A DNA stretch of 64,000 bases from Aliivibrio fischeri (GCA_038993745.2 CP160629.1:186001-250000); one strand, 5' to 3'; positions 1 through 9,949 are shown, counted from the first letter of the stretch. A program made the numbers and translations. Notes: generated by a model not told the origin, from the letters alone.

Positions 1-42
1 GAAACCTGAAACCTGAAACCTGAAACCTGAAACCTGAAACCT
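1..42. repeat. Tandem heptamer repeat (GAAACCT)6
   Basis: Six perfect head-to-tail copies of GAAACCT fill the left edge of the window, so the array may continue further left. Single or double copies of the same heptamer occur inside other intergenic repeats (about 3561, 5891, 8083, 10029 and 10051), so this looks like a local expansion of a dispersed intergenic sequence. Confidence 0.9.
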
Positions 43-48
43 AAGATC

Positions 49-86
49 AAAAAAGCCCACAGGCTATAAACCTGTGGGCTTTTTTA
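49..86 (-). terminator. Intrinsic terminator downstream of gpmI
   Basis: A 13-bp perfect stem (51-63 pairing with 71-83, core AGCCCACAGG / CCTGTGGGCT) with a 7-nt loop is flanked by A and T runs, so it can act in both directions. It lies about 75 nt past the gpmI stop on the minus strand. Confidence 0.85.
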
Positions 87-101
87 TTTTATCGACGATT
101 T

Positions 102-156
102 AAAGCTTTTCCTCGCTCCTTGAGCGAAGCGTCCTCGCCTCTAGTCCCTGCTCTTT
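102..156 (-). repeat. 3'-UTR palindromic repeat element, gpmI copy
   Basis: This is one of several near-identical elements of about 50 nt with the core GAGCGAAGCGTCCTCGC. Read on the minus strand it begins just after the gpmI stop codon and ends before the terminator at 49-86. Similar copies follow tpiA, glpX, zapB, slyD and slyX. The inner TTCGCTC / GAGCGAG arms can form a short hairpin. Confidence 0.8.
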
Positions 157-158
157 TC

Positions 159-1691
159 TTATTTAAAAAGAACTTCACCAGACATTTCAGCAGGAATCGC
201 TGTATCTGTTAGTGCTAGCATCGTTGGAGCTAGGTCAGACAGTTTACCGCCTTCTTTAAACTCAACCGCTTTGCTACCTACGTAGATTAGAGGTACTGGA
301 AGGTTAGTGTGAGCTGTGTGAACGCCGCCTGTTTCAGGGTCGATCATCATTTCAGCGTTACCGTGGTCAGCAGTGATAAGTAGTTGGCCATCAACTTCTT
401 TGATTGCTTCAACAACTTTACCGATACACTCATCTAGAGATTCAACGGCTTTAACTGCTGCATCGTATACGCCAGTGTGGCCAACCATGTCACAGTTAGG
501 GAAGTTACAAACGATAGCGTCGTATTTACCAGACTTGATAGCTGCAACTAATTTTTCAGTTAGCTCAGGTGCGCTCATTTCAGGTTGTAGATCGTAAGTC
601 GCTACTTTTGGAGAAGCAACTAGTTGACGTTCTTCACCTTCAAACTCATCTTCGATGCCGCCATTGAAGAAGAAAGTAACGTGTGCGTATTTTTCAGTTT
701 CAGAAATACGTAGTTGAGTTTTACCTTCTTTAGATAACCACTCACCGTATGTGTTTTCTAGAGACGCAGGAGCGAATGCACATAGTAGTGGAATATCAGC
801 AGCGTATTGAGTCAACATTACGAAGTCGATTGCTGGGAATACGTTACGAGTGAAGCCATCAAAAGACGGTACGAAAGTACGAGTGATTTGACGAGCACGG
901 TCAGCACGGTAGTTCATGAAGATAACTGCATCGCCATCAACGATAGCTGCTGATTCTTCGCCTTCCGCTTTGATTTCTGTTGCTTGAACAAATTCATCGT
1001 TCTCTTCACGAGCGTAAGCCGCTTCAAGACCTTCAACTGCTGTTGCAAAAGTGAATTCTGCTTTTGCTTCAGTCATTAGGTCGTAAGCTTTTTGAACACG
1101 TTCCCAGTTGTTGTCACGGTCCATTGCGTAGTAACGACCAACTAGAGAGGCAATACGGCCTTTACCTAGTTTAGCGAATAGCTCTTGGAAGTTTTTCAGT
1201 GAGTTCTCAGCTGAACGTGGTGGTGTATCACGGCCGTCTAGGAAACAGTGTAGGTAGATTTTCTCTGCGCCACGTGCTGCTGCCATTTCTACTGCTGCGT
1301 AGATGTGGTCTTCATGAGAGTGAACGCCACCTGGAGACATAAGACCCATGATGTGAACAGCTTTGCCTGCTTTAACTGCTTTGTCGATAGCGTTTACAAG
1401 TGTTTCGTTTTGTTGGAACTCACCATCAGAGATAGCTTTAGTGATACGAGTGAGGTCTTGATATACAACACGACCAGCGCCGATGTTAGTGTGACCTACT
1501 TCAGAGTTACCCATTTGACCATCAGGTAGACCAACGTCCATACCAGATGCAGAAATTAGCGTGTTTGGTTGATTAGCCATTAGGCCATCAAGAACTGGAG
1601 TGTTTGCGTTTGTAATTGCGTTATCTGCTTGAGTTTCACGGTGACCGTAACCATCAAGAATAACTAGAGCCATAGGCTTCTTAGCTGACAT
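159..1691 (-). CDS. gpmI: 2,3-bisphosphoglycerate-independent phosphoglycerate mutase
   Basis: Interconverts 3- and 2-phosphoglycerate in glycolysis and gluconeogenesis, a cytosolic Mn-dependent enzyme of the alkaline phosphatase superfamily. The 510-residue protein has the family's usual length. It shows the N-terminal metal-binding LDGYG (residues 12-16), the catalytic serine in MGNSEVGH (Ser63), HSHEDH, the RYYAMDRD segment and the C-terminal ITADHGN metal motif. The start at 1691 (MSAKKPM) was preferred over an ATG six codons upstream because a GAGGA ribosome binding site lies about 8 nt before it. The gene stands alone, with a HexR-like site upstream and a repeat plus terminator downstream. 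Confidence 0.96.
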   Translation of the reverse strand: MSAKKPMALVILDGYGHRETQADNAITNANTPVLDGLMANQPNTLISASGMDVGLPDGQMGNSEVGHTNIGAGRVVYQDLTRITKAISDGEFQQNETLVNAIDKAVKAGKAVHIMGLMSPGGVHSHEDHIYAAVEMAAARGAEKIYLHCFLDGRDTPPRSAENSLKNFQELFAKLGKGRIASLVGRYYAMDRDNNWERVQKAYDLMTEAKAEFTFATAVEGLEAAYAREENDEFVQATEIKAEGEESAAIVDGDAVIFMNYRADRARQITRTFVPSFDGFTRNVFPAIDFVMLTQYAADIPLLCAFAPASLENTYGEWLSKEGKTQLRISETEKYAHVTFFFNGGIEDEFEGEERQLVASPKVATYDLQPEMSAPELTEKLVAAIKSGKYDAIVCNFPNCDMVGHTGVYDAAVKAVESLDECIGKVVEAIKEVDGQLLITADHGNAEMMIDPETGGVHTAHTNLPVPLIYVGSKAVEFKEGGKLSDLAPTMLALTDTAIPAEMSGEVLFK

Positions 1692-1739
1692 AAAGGTGTT
1701 CCTCGTCAATAACTTAATAAATTCGAATAAATAACTTTG

Positions 1740-1754
1740 TGTAATTTTACTACA
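1740..1754. promoter_or_regulatory. Candidate HexR operator upstream of gpmI
   Basis: The 15-mer TGTAATTTTACTACA matches the HexR consensus known from Shewanella/Vibrio central-carbon regulons (TGTARTWWWAYTACA) at every position. It sits in a wider dyad, AACTTTGT (1733-1740) with ACAAAGTT (1752-1759), 49 nt upstream of the gpmI start. The match is seen; binding is inferred. Confidence 0.6.
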
Positions 1755-1768
1755 AAGTTTGAAAATGG

Positions 1769-2048
1769 GCTAGGGGAAGAGCAGGAGGCTTCGCTTCGAG
1801 TGGCGGGGACGGACTTCGTCCTCAAGGGGCGAGGAAGAGCAAAAATCGAAGTTTCAGGAAAAGTAGAACAGAGTTAAGATCGCTTCGCTTGCAGAATTCA
1901 GAGGTGATCGTGGTGGCTACAGTGATCGCAATACAGTTCCTCTCCTTGATAGATGTCTTGTTGAGATTGGCAATGTTGATATATAGGGGAGGTTAGGAGG
2001 GGGTGTTGGTGATGAGCTAGGTTTCAGGGGGACTCGCTTTTGATCTTC
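1769..2048. repeat. Composite intergenic repeat region between gpmI and the MATE gene
   Basis: This gap holds no convincing gene. It contains repeat elements, including paired GGACTTCGTCC and GGGGCGAGGAAGAGC blocks (about 1769-1848) and a GATCG-rich segment (about 1880-1935) related to those at 5838, 8040 and 10018. A G-rich stretch (about 1985-2035) leads to a further element that overlaps the end of the MATE gene (2055-2100). Confidence 0.65.
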
Positions 2049-3413
2049 CTAACTCTTAGCTTTTCCTCGCTCCTCGAGCGCAGCGTCCTCAAACCTGATT
2101 CTTGTTCTCGCATACCAAAACGCACTAATACCACCCATCACATTTCCCATTGCAATCCCGATAAATAATCCTTCCATTCCATAAATTTGGCTGCCAATCC
2201 ATGCGGTTGGTAATGTAAAAACAAACAACCTCATAAAACTCCAACTGAAAGAATATAACGGTTTTTTCATTGCATTTAAGCTACTTACTAGCACCATAAC
2301 GATGCCTTGAAAGCCGTAGCTAAATGGAACGCAAATAAGGTACATCCACAAACCGTGTTGAACCGCATCGTCTTGGCTAAATAAATGAGAGATCGGAATG
2401 CTAAGTGGAACAATCAGAATATAAAGAAAGAGCTGAAAGGCGACAGAGAACTTAATGGCTAGAAATATTGCTTCTTTGACACGTTCAGGTTGTTTTGCAC
2501 CTAAGTTCTGAGCCACTAATGGGCTAAGTGATGACGTTAATGCCATGATAACCAACAGCATTAATGATTCGACTCGTTGTGCTGCACCATAAGAGGCGAC
2601 AGCAACAGTCCCTTGGCTCGCAAGCATCATCATTAAAATCGCCCCCGATATTGGGTTTAGAGCGTTAGATAATGCGGCAGGGGAACCGATGGTTAAGATC
2701 TGTTTCCAATCAGAAATAAGTGTATTTTTATTTGGTAGAGCAAGCAGTTTTACTTTATGAGTGAGTACATAGAATGAAGCGATAAGAGCACCAAGCCAAC
2801 TAATCGCACTTGCAATCGCAGCACCTTGAATTCCAAGCTCAGGGAAGGGGCCATAACCAAAAATAAGCAGTGGATCGAGAATGCCGTTAATTAGCCCTGC
2901 TAGCATCATAATTTTTGCTGGGGTTTTGGTGTCACCTGTGGCTCTAATTGCGCTATTGCTCGACATCGGAATAACGAGCAAAGGTATGGTTAGATACCAA
3001 ATAGACATGTATTCATCGATAAGAGGAAGTAATTTGTCTTCAGCACCGAGAAGAGTAAAGAGTGGGTCGATGGTGAAGAACCCGAGAGCACAAGCAATCA
3101 GAATTAAACTGATGGCTAAGATTATCCCATGAGTCGTTAATTCTGCAGCATGTTTGCTATGGCCTTCACCAAGTAAATGACCTATGGATGCTGATAAGCC
3201 AACACCAATCCCCATGGTGATGCAGTTTACTGCAAAGGTGACGGGGAAAGTAAAACTCACTGCAGCTAAAGCATCGGTACCGAGCAAAGAGATAAAAAAG
3301 GTATCCACCAAGTTGAATAGCAGAATGGCAACCATACCAAAAACCATAGGCGTCGTGAGTTTACGAAGCACGTCGCTGATAGGTTGAGTTAGTAAACCGT
3401 GTTTATCTAGCAT
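2049..3413 (-). CDS. MATE family multidrug efflux transporter
   Basis: A hydrophobic protein of about 454 residues with around 12 membrane segments, of the MATE family that exports drugs and cations in exchange for Na+ or H+. The N-terminal half shows a typical MATE pattern (PMVFGMVAILLFNLVDTFFISLLGTDALAAVSF, about residues 21-53) and the two halves are related. The start at 3413 (MLDKHGLL) is chosen because the 27 codons before it run into a dispersed repeat and resemble no MATE N-terminus. The last residues (LEERGKAKS) are also encoded by a repeat copy, so the original C-terminus was probably replaced. The substrate cannot be told. Confidence 0.88.
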   Translation of the reverse strand: MLDKHGLLTQPISDVLRKLTTPMVFGMVAILLFNLVDTFFISLLGTDALAAVSFTFPVTFAVNCITMGIGVGLSASIGHLLGEGHSKHAAELTTHGIILAISLILIACALGFFTIDPLFTLLGAEDKLLPLIDEYMSIWYLTIPLLVIPMSSNSAIRATGDTKTPAKIMMLAGLINGILDPLLIFGYGPFPELGIQGAAIASAISWLGALIASFYVLTHKVKLLALPNKNTLISDWKQILTIGSPAALSNALNPISGAILMMMLASQGTVAVASYGAAQRVESLMLLVIMALTSSLSPLVAQNLGAKQPERVKEAIFLAIKFSVAFQLFLYILIVPLSIPISHLFSQDDAVQHGLWMYLICVPFSYGFQGIVMVLVSSLNAMKKPLYSFSWSFMRLFVFTLPTAWIGSQIYGMEGLFIGIAMGNVMGGISAFWYARTRIRFEDAALEERGKAKS

Positions 3414-3477
3414 GGTTTTCTCGTGTGGTGGTGGGATGGTTAGTGTATAGGAAATAGGGGTGAGATTCGAGGGATTA

Positions 3478-3592
3478 GGGACGAGGAAGAGCAAAAGCGA
3501 GGTTTCAGGATTCAGGGCGCTGCGCTTATAGGTTTCAGGGGTACTCGCTTTTGAGCTTCCTGAAACCTGAACCCTCGTTTCTTCTTCAAAAA
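3478..3592. repeat. Intergenic repeat upstream of groES
   Basis: The stretch carries the family's GACGAGGAAGAGC motif, GGGCGCTGCGCTTATAGG, and several TTTCAGG / CCTGAAACCTGAA heptamer pieces, like the repeats at 1769, 5779 and 7800. It lies immediately upstream of the groES heat-shock promoter. Confidence 0.65.
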
Positions 3593-3606
3593 ATTAGCGC
3601 TAGAGC

Positions 3607-3637
3607 CCTTGCAATCAATCCCCTACATCCCCATTAA
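3607..3637 (+). promoter_or_regulatory. Sigma-32 (RpoH) heat-shock promoter of groESL
   Basis: A CTTGCAA -35 element (3608-3614) and a CCCCATTAA -10 element (3629-3637) are separated by 14 nt. This agrees closely with the RpoH consensus (CTTGAAA, 11-16 nt, CCCCATNT). It lies 63 nt upstream of the groES start, as expected for a heat-induced chaperonin operon. Confidence 0.85.
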
Positions 3638-3699
3638 TAAATCAAAGCCAAATTATGGCACCTTATTCTTAAATGGAAAATTATCAGGAGAGACGTCCC

Positions 3700-3990
3700 A
3701 TGAATATCCGTCCTTTACATGACCGTGTAATCGTTGAACGCCAAGAAGTTGAATCAAAATCTGCTGGTGGCATTGTACTAACTGGTTCTGCTGCTGAAAA
3801 ATCAACTCGCGGTACGGTTTTAGCTGTTGGCAAAGGTCGTATTTTAGAAAACGGTACGGTTCAGCCTTTAGACGTAAAAGTAGGTGATTCAGTTATTTTT
3901 GCTGAAGGTTACGGTACTAAATCTGAAAAGATTGATGGTAAAGAAGTTCTGATCATGTCTGAAAATGACATCATGGCTATTGTTGAATAA
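3700..3990 (+). CDS. groS: Co-chaperonin GroES
   Basis: The 10-kDa co-chaperonin that caps GroEL as a heptamer during protein folding in the cytosol. The 96-residue protein begins [16 protein letters not shown] and carries the mobile-loop region ([18 protein letters not shown], about 23-40) and the C-terminal segment [15 protein letters not shown]. The start at 3700 follows a CAGGAGAG ribosome binding site; an in-frame ATG 27 nt upstream lacks one and would add an atypical extension. It is first in an operon with groL, 77 nt before that gene, behind an RpoH promoter. Confidence 0.97.
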   Translation: MNIRPLHDRVIVERQEVESKSAGGIVLTGSAAEKSTRGTVLAVGKGRILENGTVQPLDVKVGDSVIFAEGYGTKSEKIDGKEVLIMSENDIMAIVE

Positions 3991-4043
3991 TAAGCACTCG
4001 TTGAGTAATTCGTTTTTCGAATTTTATTAACTAAATAAATTAA

Positions 4044-5714
<1,671 letters not shown>

Positions 5715-5748
5715 TTCATCCCCATAAACAGCGTAATGTGTTTGAAGA

Positions 5749-5777
5749 GCCGAGGCAGAGATGTCTCGGTTTTTTTA
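5749..5777 (+). terminator. groESL terminator
   Basis: A CCGAG(GCA) / (TGT)CTCGG hairpin is followed by seven T residues, about 35 nt after the groL stop. Confidence 0.85.
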
Positions 5778-5778
5778 T

Positions 5779-5915
5779 GCGAGGGAAAGAGCAGGACGCT
5801 TCGCTTATAGGATTCAGGTTTCAGGAAGAGCCGGTTTTAGAGATGATCGCTGTGATAACAGCGAGCACCTCTGAACCCTGCAAGGGAGCTTGAGACCGAT
5901 CTGAAACCTGCTCTT
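5779..5915. repeat. Intergenic repeat between groL and tpiA
   Basis: The stretch combines the GAGGGAAAGAGCAGGACGCTTCGCTTATAGG-type block with a second repeat type. That second type has GATCGCTGTGATAACAGC near 5842, then CTCTGAACCCTGCAAGGGAGC and CCGATCTGAAACCTGCTCTT. The second type recurs at about 8037-8095 and, diverged, at about 10005-10055. No coding potential was seen. Confidence 0.7.
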
Positions 5916-5919
5916 AAAA

Positions 5920-5957
5920 CAAAAAACCGCAGATGCTTTCACATCCACGGTTTCAAA
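5920..5957 (-). terminator. tpiA terminator (shared repeat hairpin)
   Basis: AAACCG (5924-5929) pairs with CGGTTT (5948-5953), followed inward by a CA/CA internal loop and a GATG/CATC stem. On the minus strand a T run follows. The same hairpin design recurs at 8105, 9897 and 19894 with compensatory changes. Confidence 0.85.
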
Positions 5958-5973
5958 TTATTCACAGAACCAA

Positions 5974-6012
5974 GTTTTCCTCGCCCCTAGAGCGAAGTGT
6001 CCTTGTTCCTAG
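5974..6012 (-). repeat. 3'-UTR palindromic repeat element, tpiA copy
   Basis: The sequence TTTTCCTCGCCCCTAGAGCG and its continuation match the elements after glpX (8158) and, in reverse, zapB (9829). It sits between the tpiA stop and its terminator. Confidence 0.75.
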
Positions 6013-6021
6013 CATTTATAA

Positions 6022-6792
6022 TTAAGCTTTTGCTTCAGCTGCTGCTTTAGCGATAGCTGCAAAGCTTTTCGCATCAAGAGCTGCACCGCCAACTAGAGCA
6101 CCATCGATGTCTGGTTGTGCGAAGTAAGCTGCAGCGTTTTCAGGCTTAACAGAACCGCCGTATTGGATAACAACGTTCTTAGCAACTTCTTCAGATTTCT
6201 CAGCAATGTGAGCACGGATTTGAGCGTGGATGCGTTGTGCATCTTCAGCTGTAGCTGCTTTACCAGTACCGATAGCCCAGATTGGTTCGTAAGCGATGAT
6301 TGCGCCGTTTAGAGCGTCAACACCTTGAGTGTTGATAACTGCGTCGATTTGACGTGCACATACTGCAACAGTTTCACCAGCTTCGTTTTGAGCTTCAGAT
6401 TCACCGATACAAAGAACAGGAGTAAGACCGTTTTCTTTTAGGAAAGCGAATTTCTTAGCAACGAACTCGTCTGATTCGTTGTGGTATTCACGACGCTCAG
6501 AGTGACCGATGATGATGTGAGTTGCACCGAACTCTTTAAGCATAGCTGGAGACATGTCGCCAGTGAATGCACCGCTGTTGTTTAGATCAGTGTTTTGAGC
6601 ACCTAGGATGATTGCGCTACCAGCTTCAGTAAGCGTACGCTCAGCAAGGTCTACAAATAGTGCAGGTGGAGCAACTGCTACGTCTACGCCTGTAACGCCT
6701 TCAAGTTCAGCGTTAAGACCGTTTAGTAGTTCAACAACCATTTCTTTGCTGCCGTTTAGTTTCCAGTTACCCATAACTACAGGATGACGCAT
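6022..6792 (-). CDS. tpiA: Triosephosphate isomerase
   Basis: Interconverts dihydroxyacetone phosphate and glyceraldehyde 3-phosphate in the cytosol. The 256-residue TIM-barrel protein carries the substrate-binding GNWKLNGS with the active-site lysine (about residue 11), the electrophilic histidine in IIGHSERR (about 96), the catalytic glutamate in [11 protein letters not shown] (about 168) and the phosphate-gripping [17 protein letters not shown] ribosome binding site precedes the ATG. It is a single gene, divergent from the tautomerase-like gene at 7061, and ends in the repeat-plus-terminator arrangement also seen at glpX. Confidence 0.98.
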   Translation of the reverse strand: MRHPVVMGNWKLNGSKEMVVELLNGLNAELEGVTGVDVAVAPPALFVDLAERTLTEAGSAIILGAQNTDLNNSGAFTGDMSPAMLKEFGATHIIIGHSERREYHNESDEFVAKKFAFLKENGLTPVLCIGESEAQNEAGETVAVCARQIDAVINTQGVDALNGAIIAYEPIWAIGTGKAATAEDAQRIHAQIRAHIAEKSEEVAKNVVIQYGGSVKPENAAAYFAQPDIDGALVGGAALDAKSFAAIAKAAAEAKA

Positions 6793-7060
6793 AGGATTCT
6801 CTCCAATTCAAATTAATGTAAAAAACTTGCGTAAAAATATAACAGATTTTGCGACAGATTTAGTGTCTAAAATCATTTTTATACCTCATTTTAGTGCTTT
6901 TATTTCGGAATGCGAAAAATTATGAGCTGTAATGTAGAAATAAATGGCCGATTTTAAGTGTGATTACTTAGGCACTTTTCTATTGAGGAGATTGTAACTA
7001 ATTCACTTTCACTGAATGATGGAAAAGTAATCACTTTGGGTACATTAAAAGGACGTTGTT

Positions 7061-7405
7061 ATGCCGCACTTAGTTATGGAATATTCAAATTCAGCAGAAG
7101 ATAGGCTTAATATGCAGGGCTTGTTAGAAGACTTGCATCAAGTGGCTATTGCCTCAGGATTGTTTTCAGCAAAAGATGTGAAATCAAGAGCGGTAAGAGT
7201 GCATTCTTGGCTTGTTGGAGAGCAGGGAAATAGCGTCGACTTCATTCATATTACGTTAGAGCTATTAGAAGGAAGAAGCCCTGAGCAGAAGAGGGAGTTA
7301 AGTCGTGCATTAATGGATGTACTTGCTGAACAAGCCAGTCACATTGATAGCTTAACTATCAACGTGCGTGACATGGAACATGAGAGTTTTCAAAAAATAG
7401 GTTAG
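7061..7405 (+). CDS. 5-carboxymethyl-2-hydroxymuconate isomerase family protein
   Basis: A 114-residue protein of the CHMI/tautomerase superfamily, whose members use the amino-terminal proline exposed after Met removal as the catalytic base. Here the protein begins MPHLVMEYS, typical of the family, and ends with the usual RDMEHESFQK-type segment. No homoprotocatechuate catabolic genes are nearby, so the real substrate is unknown and the CHMI role is only a family assignment. An AAAGGACG ribosome binding site precedes the ATG. The gene is convergent with the DUF3135 gene, 14 nt away. Confidence 0.85.
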   Translation: MPHLVMEYSNSAEDRLNMQGLLEDLHQVAIASGLFSAKDVKSRAVRVHSWLVGEQGNSVDFIHITLELLEGRSPEQKRELSRALMDVLAEQASHIDSLTINVRDMEHESFQKIG

Positions 7406-7419
7406 AGCTTTCGTCTTAC

Positions 7420-7773
7420 CTAATGCTTCGTATTATTTGAGGGGCGAGAAGTGGCATTAGGAAATTGAATAATATCTGCAGCTTGATGCTCATCAATGGG
7501 CTTGTTGAGTGAATCAGCAAAGCGAACGAATTGCTTTCCAAGCTCTCGCCCTAGAAGAATATTTACATGATTTGGGTTGTTGCCTCGCTCAATAATTCGT
7601 TCAATATGACTTTGCTGTGCAAGCAGGGGGCCTTGATGTTCTTCTGGAACACTTTCAATAAACTCCATACTTAGTTGATGACGTAATGCTTCCAGTTGTT
7701 CTGGATCTTTTTCTGCTAATGCTTTTAGCTCATCAAATGAAGGAATGGATAGGTTGCGATGTGATTGCGGCAT
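7420..7773 (-). CDS. DUF3135 domain protein
   Basis: A small soluble protein of 117 residues, apparently all-helical, without signal peptide or membrane segment. The N-terminal two thirds (PSFDELKALAEKDPEQLEALRHQLSMEFIESVPEEHQGPLLAQQSHIERI) fit the DUF3135 family of proteobacterial proteins of unknown function. The last 25 residues look disordered. It lies between the tautomerase-like gene and a repeat-rich gap. No function is proposed. Confidence 0.75.
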   Translation of the reverse strand: MPQSHRNLSIPSFDELKALAEKDPEQLEALRHQLSMEFIESVPEEHQGPLLAQQSHIERIIERGNNPNHVNILLGRELGKQFVRFADSLNKPIDEHQAADIIQFPNATSRPSNNTKH

Positions 7774-7799
7774 AAACTGATTCCTTGTTTTTGCTTTTA

Positions 7800-8100
7800 T
7801 AGATTCAGCTTAGTTGAAGTTTTCAGGTTTTGAGAAAGTAGAGTTGGGGGGATTGAATCGGAGTCTCGCTTTTGAGATGGATAACAGGGCGCTTTGCTTC
7901 TAGGGGCGAGAACGGACTTCGTCCTGCGAGAAGCGAGTGAAGGCAAGAGCAAGGTTTTAGGACGCTGCGCAGGCTTCAGGTTCGAAACCAAATCCTCACT
8001 TTTGCTCTTATAGAAGCGAAGCGTATAGTCTCTAGCCTTACAGCGATCACATCTGAACCCTGCAAGGGAGCCTGCGACCGATCTGAAACCTGAACTCTTT
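7800..8100. repeat. Composite intergenic repeat region upstream of the DUF3135 gene
   Basis: The block includes GGGGCGAGAACGGACTTCGTCC (about 7900-7921, compare about 1810-1832) and GGTTTTAGGACGCTGCGC-type sequence. A second-type repeat with CAGCGATCACATCTGAACCC and GCAAGGGAGC follows (8041-8072). A 64-codon open frame inside (7797-7991, minus strand) is built from repeats and is not taken as a gene. Confidence 0.75.
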
Positions 8101-8102
8101 AA

Positions 8103-8140
8103 AATAAAAAACCGCAGATGCTTTCACACCCACGGTTTCA
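8103..8140 (-). terminator. glpX terminator (shared repeat hairpin)
   Basis: AAACCG (8109-8114) pairs with CGGTTT (8133-8138) with the same CA/CA internal loop as at tpiA. On the minus strand it is followed by TTTTTATTTT. It lies about 70 nt past the glpX stop. Confidence 0.85.
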
Positions 8141-8157
8141 AATTTATCGCAGACCTC

Positions 8158-8207
8158 GGCTCTTTCTCGCTCCTTAAGCGAAGCGTCCTCGCCTCTAGTC
8201 CCTGCTC
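8158..8207 (-). repeat. 3'-UTR palindromic repeat element, glpX copy
   Basis: GAGCGAAGCGTCCTCGCC and the trailing TCTAGTCCCTGCTCTT are the same as in the gpmI copy (about 121-156). The element fills the space between the glpX stop and the terminator. Confidence 0.8.
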
Positions 8208-9215
8208 TTAAAGAATAATATCTCTAACTTCAGCGTCTTTACGCTCTAAGTAGTGAATCGACTTAATACGACGAATCGTACGACAACGACCACGGATAAG
8301 TAGCGTTTCAGTTGTCGCAATATTACCTTGGCGAGTAATACCTTCTAGTAGGTCACCTTTAGTGATACCAGTTGCTGCAAATACAACATCATCACTGCGT
8401 GCCATGTCTGTCATCTTTAAGATAACGTTCGCTTTTACGCCCATTTCTTCGCAGCGTTTTAGTTCAGCTTCACCGTGGATACGGTTTTCTTCTGTATCGC
8501 CTTTAACTTCATGACGAGGAAGAAGGCGTGCTTGCATGTCGCCATCTAGTGCACGGATAACTGCAGCAGAAACTACACCTTCAGGTGCTCCACCGATACA
8601 GTACATAACGTCCACTTCGCTATCAGGCATACAAGTTAGAATAGAAGCTGCAACATCACCATCTGGCACAGCAAATACACGAACGCCCATCTTCTGCATG
8701 TTTGTAATTACTTCATCATGACGAGGTTTAGCCAGTGTTGTCACAACAAGCGTTTCTAATGGTTTACCTAATGCTTTTGCAATATTTACTAGGTTTTCTT
8801 CTAGAGAAAGACTTAAATCAATTGCGCCTTTTGCTCCAGGACCAACGACCAATTTTTCCATGTACATATCTGGTGCTTTTAAGAAGCTACCTTTTTCACC
8901 TGCAGCTAATACTGCAAGTGCGTTTGATTGACCCATCGCTGTCATGCGAGTGCCTTCGATTGGATCAACCGCGATATCAACAGCATCGCCACCTGTACCT
9001 ACGTTTTCACCGATGTATAGCATAGGTGCATCATCGATCTCACCTTCACCAATAACAATCTCACCACTGATATCAGTTTTGTTCAGAAGAGTACGCATTA
9101 CTTCAACAGCAGCACCGTCAGCAGCGTTTTTATCGCCACGGCCAAGCCATTTGTAACCTGCCAGTGCGGCACCTTCAGTAACTCGAGAAAAAGCCATTGC
9201 TAAATCGCGTTTCAT
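8208..9215 (-). CDS. glpX: Fructose-1,6-bisphosphatase, class II
   Basis: Hydrolyses fructose 1,6-bisphosphate to fructose 6-phosphate in gluconeogenesis, with Mn2+. The 335-residue protein matches GlpX length and shows the metal-site motifs GEGEIDDAPMLYIGE (about 56-70) and DPIEGTRMTAMG (about 85-96), plus the substrate-binding GGAPEGVVSAA (about 208-218). It is a single gene here, not linked to glpF/glpK, and diverges from zapB. A class I enzyme (fbp, 42976) is also in the window, so the cell has two FBPase types. It ends in the repeat-plus-terminator cassette. Confidence 0.96.
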   Translation of the reverse strand: MKRDLAMAFSRVTEGAALAGYKWLGRGDKNAADGAAVEVMRTLLNKTDISGEIVIGEGEIDDAPMLYIGENVGTGGDAVDIAVDPIEGTRMTAMGQSNALAVLAAGEKGSFLKAPDMYMEKLVVGPGAKGAIDLSLSLEENLVNIAKALGKPLETLVVTTLAKPRHDEVITNMQKMGVRVFAVPDGDVAASILTCMPDSEVDVMYCIGGAPEGVVSAAVIRALDGDMQARLLPRHEVKGDTEENRIHGEAELKRCEEMGVKANVILKMTDMARSDDVVFAATGITKGDLLEGITRQGNIATTETLLIRGRCRTIRRIKSIHYLERKDAEVRDIIL

Positions 9216-9581
9216 AATTGCTCCGAATAAATCGATGAATAAGTAAAAATCGAAGGGATTTTAGCATAACAAAAAGGGAAACGTTTGCTTTTTCCCGCGA
9301 GAATGAAATTTTTTCAGCGAAGAATAAAAATATCAAGGAGCTAAAGGTGTGGTTTAATTCAAATAACGAAGGTAAATACCTAGTTTTGGTATGTAGTTCG
9401 TTTTAATCTTAAGAAAGTACGTCAGATGTTGGTAAAAACTGCTGCTTTTTTGTTCATATGATGCAATTTAATGAATAACACTATGGCAGAATTACAATTG
9501 CTGAGTAGAATAGAAAACAAGTTTGTAGTGAGTAATAAATTCGCTACATATTCAATGAAGAATATAGTTAAGGTGGCAGGA
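9216..9581. other. Divergent glpX-zapB promoter region
   Basis: This 366-nt AT-rich gap must hold promoters for both divergent genes. I see a small TACC...GGTA inverted repeat near 9377-9391 but no promoter good enough to call. The upstream in-frame ATGs before zapB (from 9471) have no ribosome binding site. Confidence 0.5.
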
Positions 9582-9824
9582 ATGTCTTTAGAAATATTAG
9601 AACAACTAGAAGCTAAAGTTCAGATGGCAGTAGATACAATCGCACTGCTACAAATGGAAGTTGAAGAATTAAAAGAAACGAACGCAGCGCTAACTCAAGA
9701 TCTTGAGCAAGCAAACAACGGTCGTTCAGAAGTAGAACAAGAAGCTCAACGTGCACGTGATGAACAAGCTCAATTTGAAGCTCGCATCCGTGGTCTACTT
9801 GGTAAAATGGACGAAGTAGAGTAA
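9582..9824 (+). CDS. zapB: Cell division protein ZapB
   Basis: A non-essential coiled-coil factor that joins the divisome through ZapA and helps Z-ring assembly. The 80-residue protein MSLEILEQLEAKVQMAVDTI... is an almost continuous heptad-rich coiled coil, as in E. coli ZapB, including the QMEVEELKETNAAL segment. The start at 9582 follows GGCAGGA; the longer open frame from 9471 would add 37 residues unlike any ZapB. It is followed by a repeat element and terminator. Confidence 0.92.
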   Translation: MSLEILEQLEAKVQMAVDTIALLQMEVEELKETNAALTQDLEQANNGRSEVEQEAQRARDEQAQFEARIRGLLGKMDEVE

Positions 9825-9828
9825 TAGA

Positions 9829-9880
9829 ACAGGAACGAGAGGCGAGGACACTTCGCTCTAGGAGCGAGGAAGAGCTAAGT
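9829..9880 (+). repeat. 3'-UTR palindromic repeat element, zapB copy
   Basis: AGGCGAGGACACTTCGCTCT followed by AGGAGCGAGGAAGAGC is the plus-strand version of the elements after tpiA and glpX. It begins a few nucleotides after the zapB stop. The similarity to the tpiA copy (reverse complement) runs on through the adjoining terminator. Confidence 0.8.
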
Positions 9881-9892
9881 TCTGTGAATTAT

Positions 9893-9932
9893 TTTGAAAC
9901 CGTAGGTGTGGAAGCATCTGCGGTTTTTTTGT
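9893..9932 (+). terminator. zapB terminator (shared repeat hairpin)
   Basis: AAACCG (9897-9902) pairs with CGGTTT (9921-9926) and GGTG pairs with CATC. A run of seven Ts ends at 9930. Confidence 0.88.
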
Positions 9933-9949
9933 GATGAAGAAAGAGCAGA

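Noticed and set aside
1..42. CRISPR array or telomere-like repeat
   Set aside because: The unit is only 7 nt and there are no spacers, so it is not CRISPR. Telomere-like repeats are not expected on a bacterial chromosome, and the sequence recurs in intergenic repeats.
3414..3494. N-terminal extension of the MATE protein
   Set aside because: Those 27 codons overlap the repeat sequence, do not resemble MATE proteins, and the start at 3413 fits the family better.
7797..7991. 64-codon open frame on the minus strand
   Set aside because: It lies fully within the repeat region, is of low complexity, has no ribosome binding site and resembles no protein.
9471..9581. Longer ZapB with 37 extra residues
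   Set aside because: ZapB is about 80 residues, and the conserved start and ribosome binding site are at 9582.
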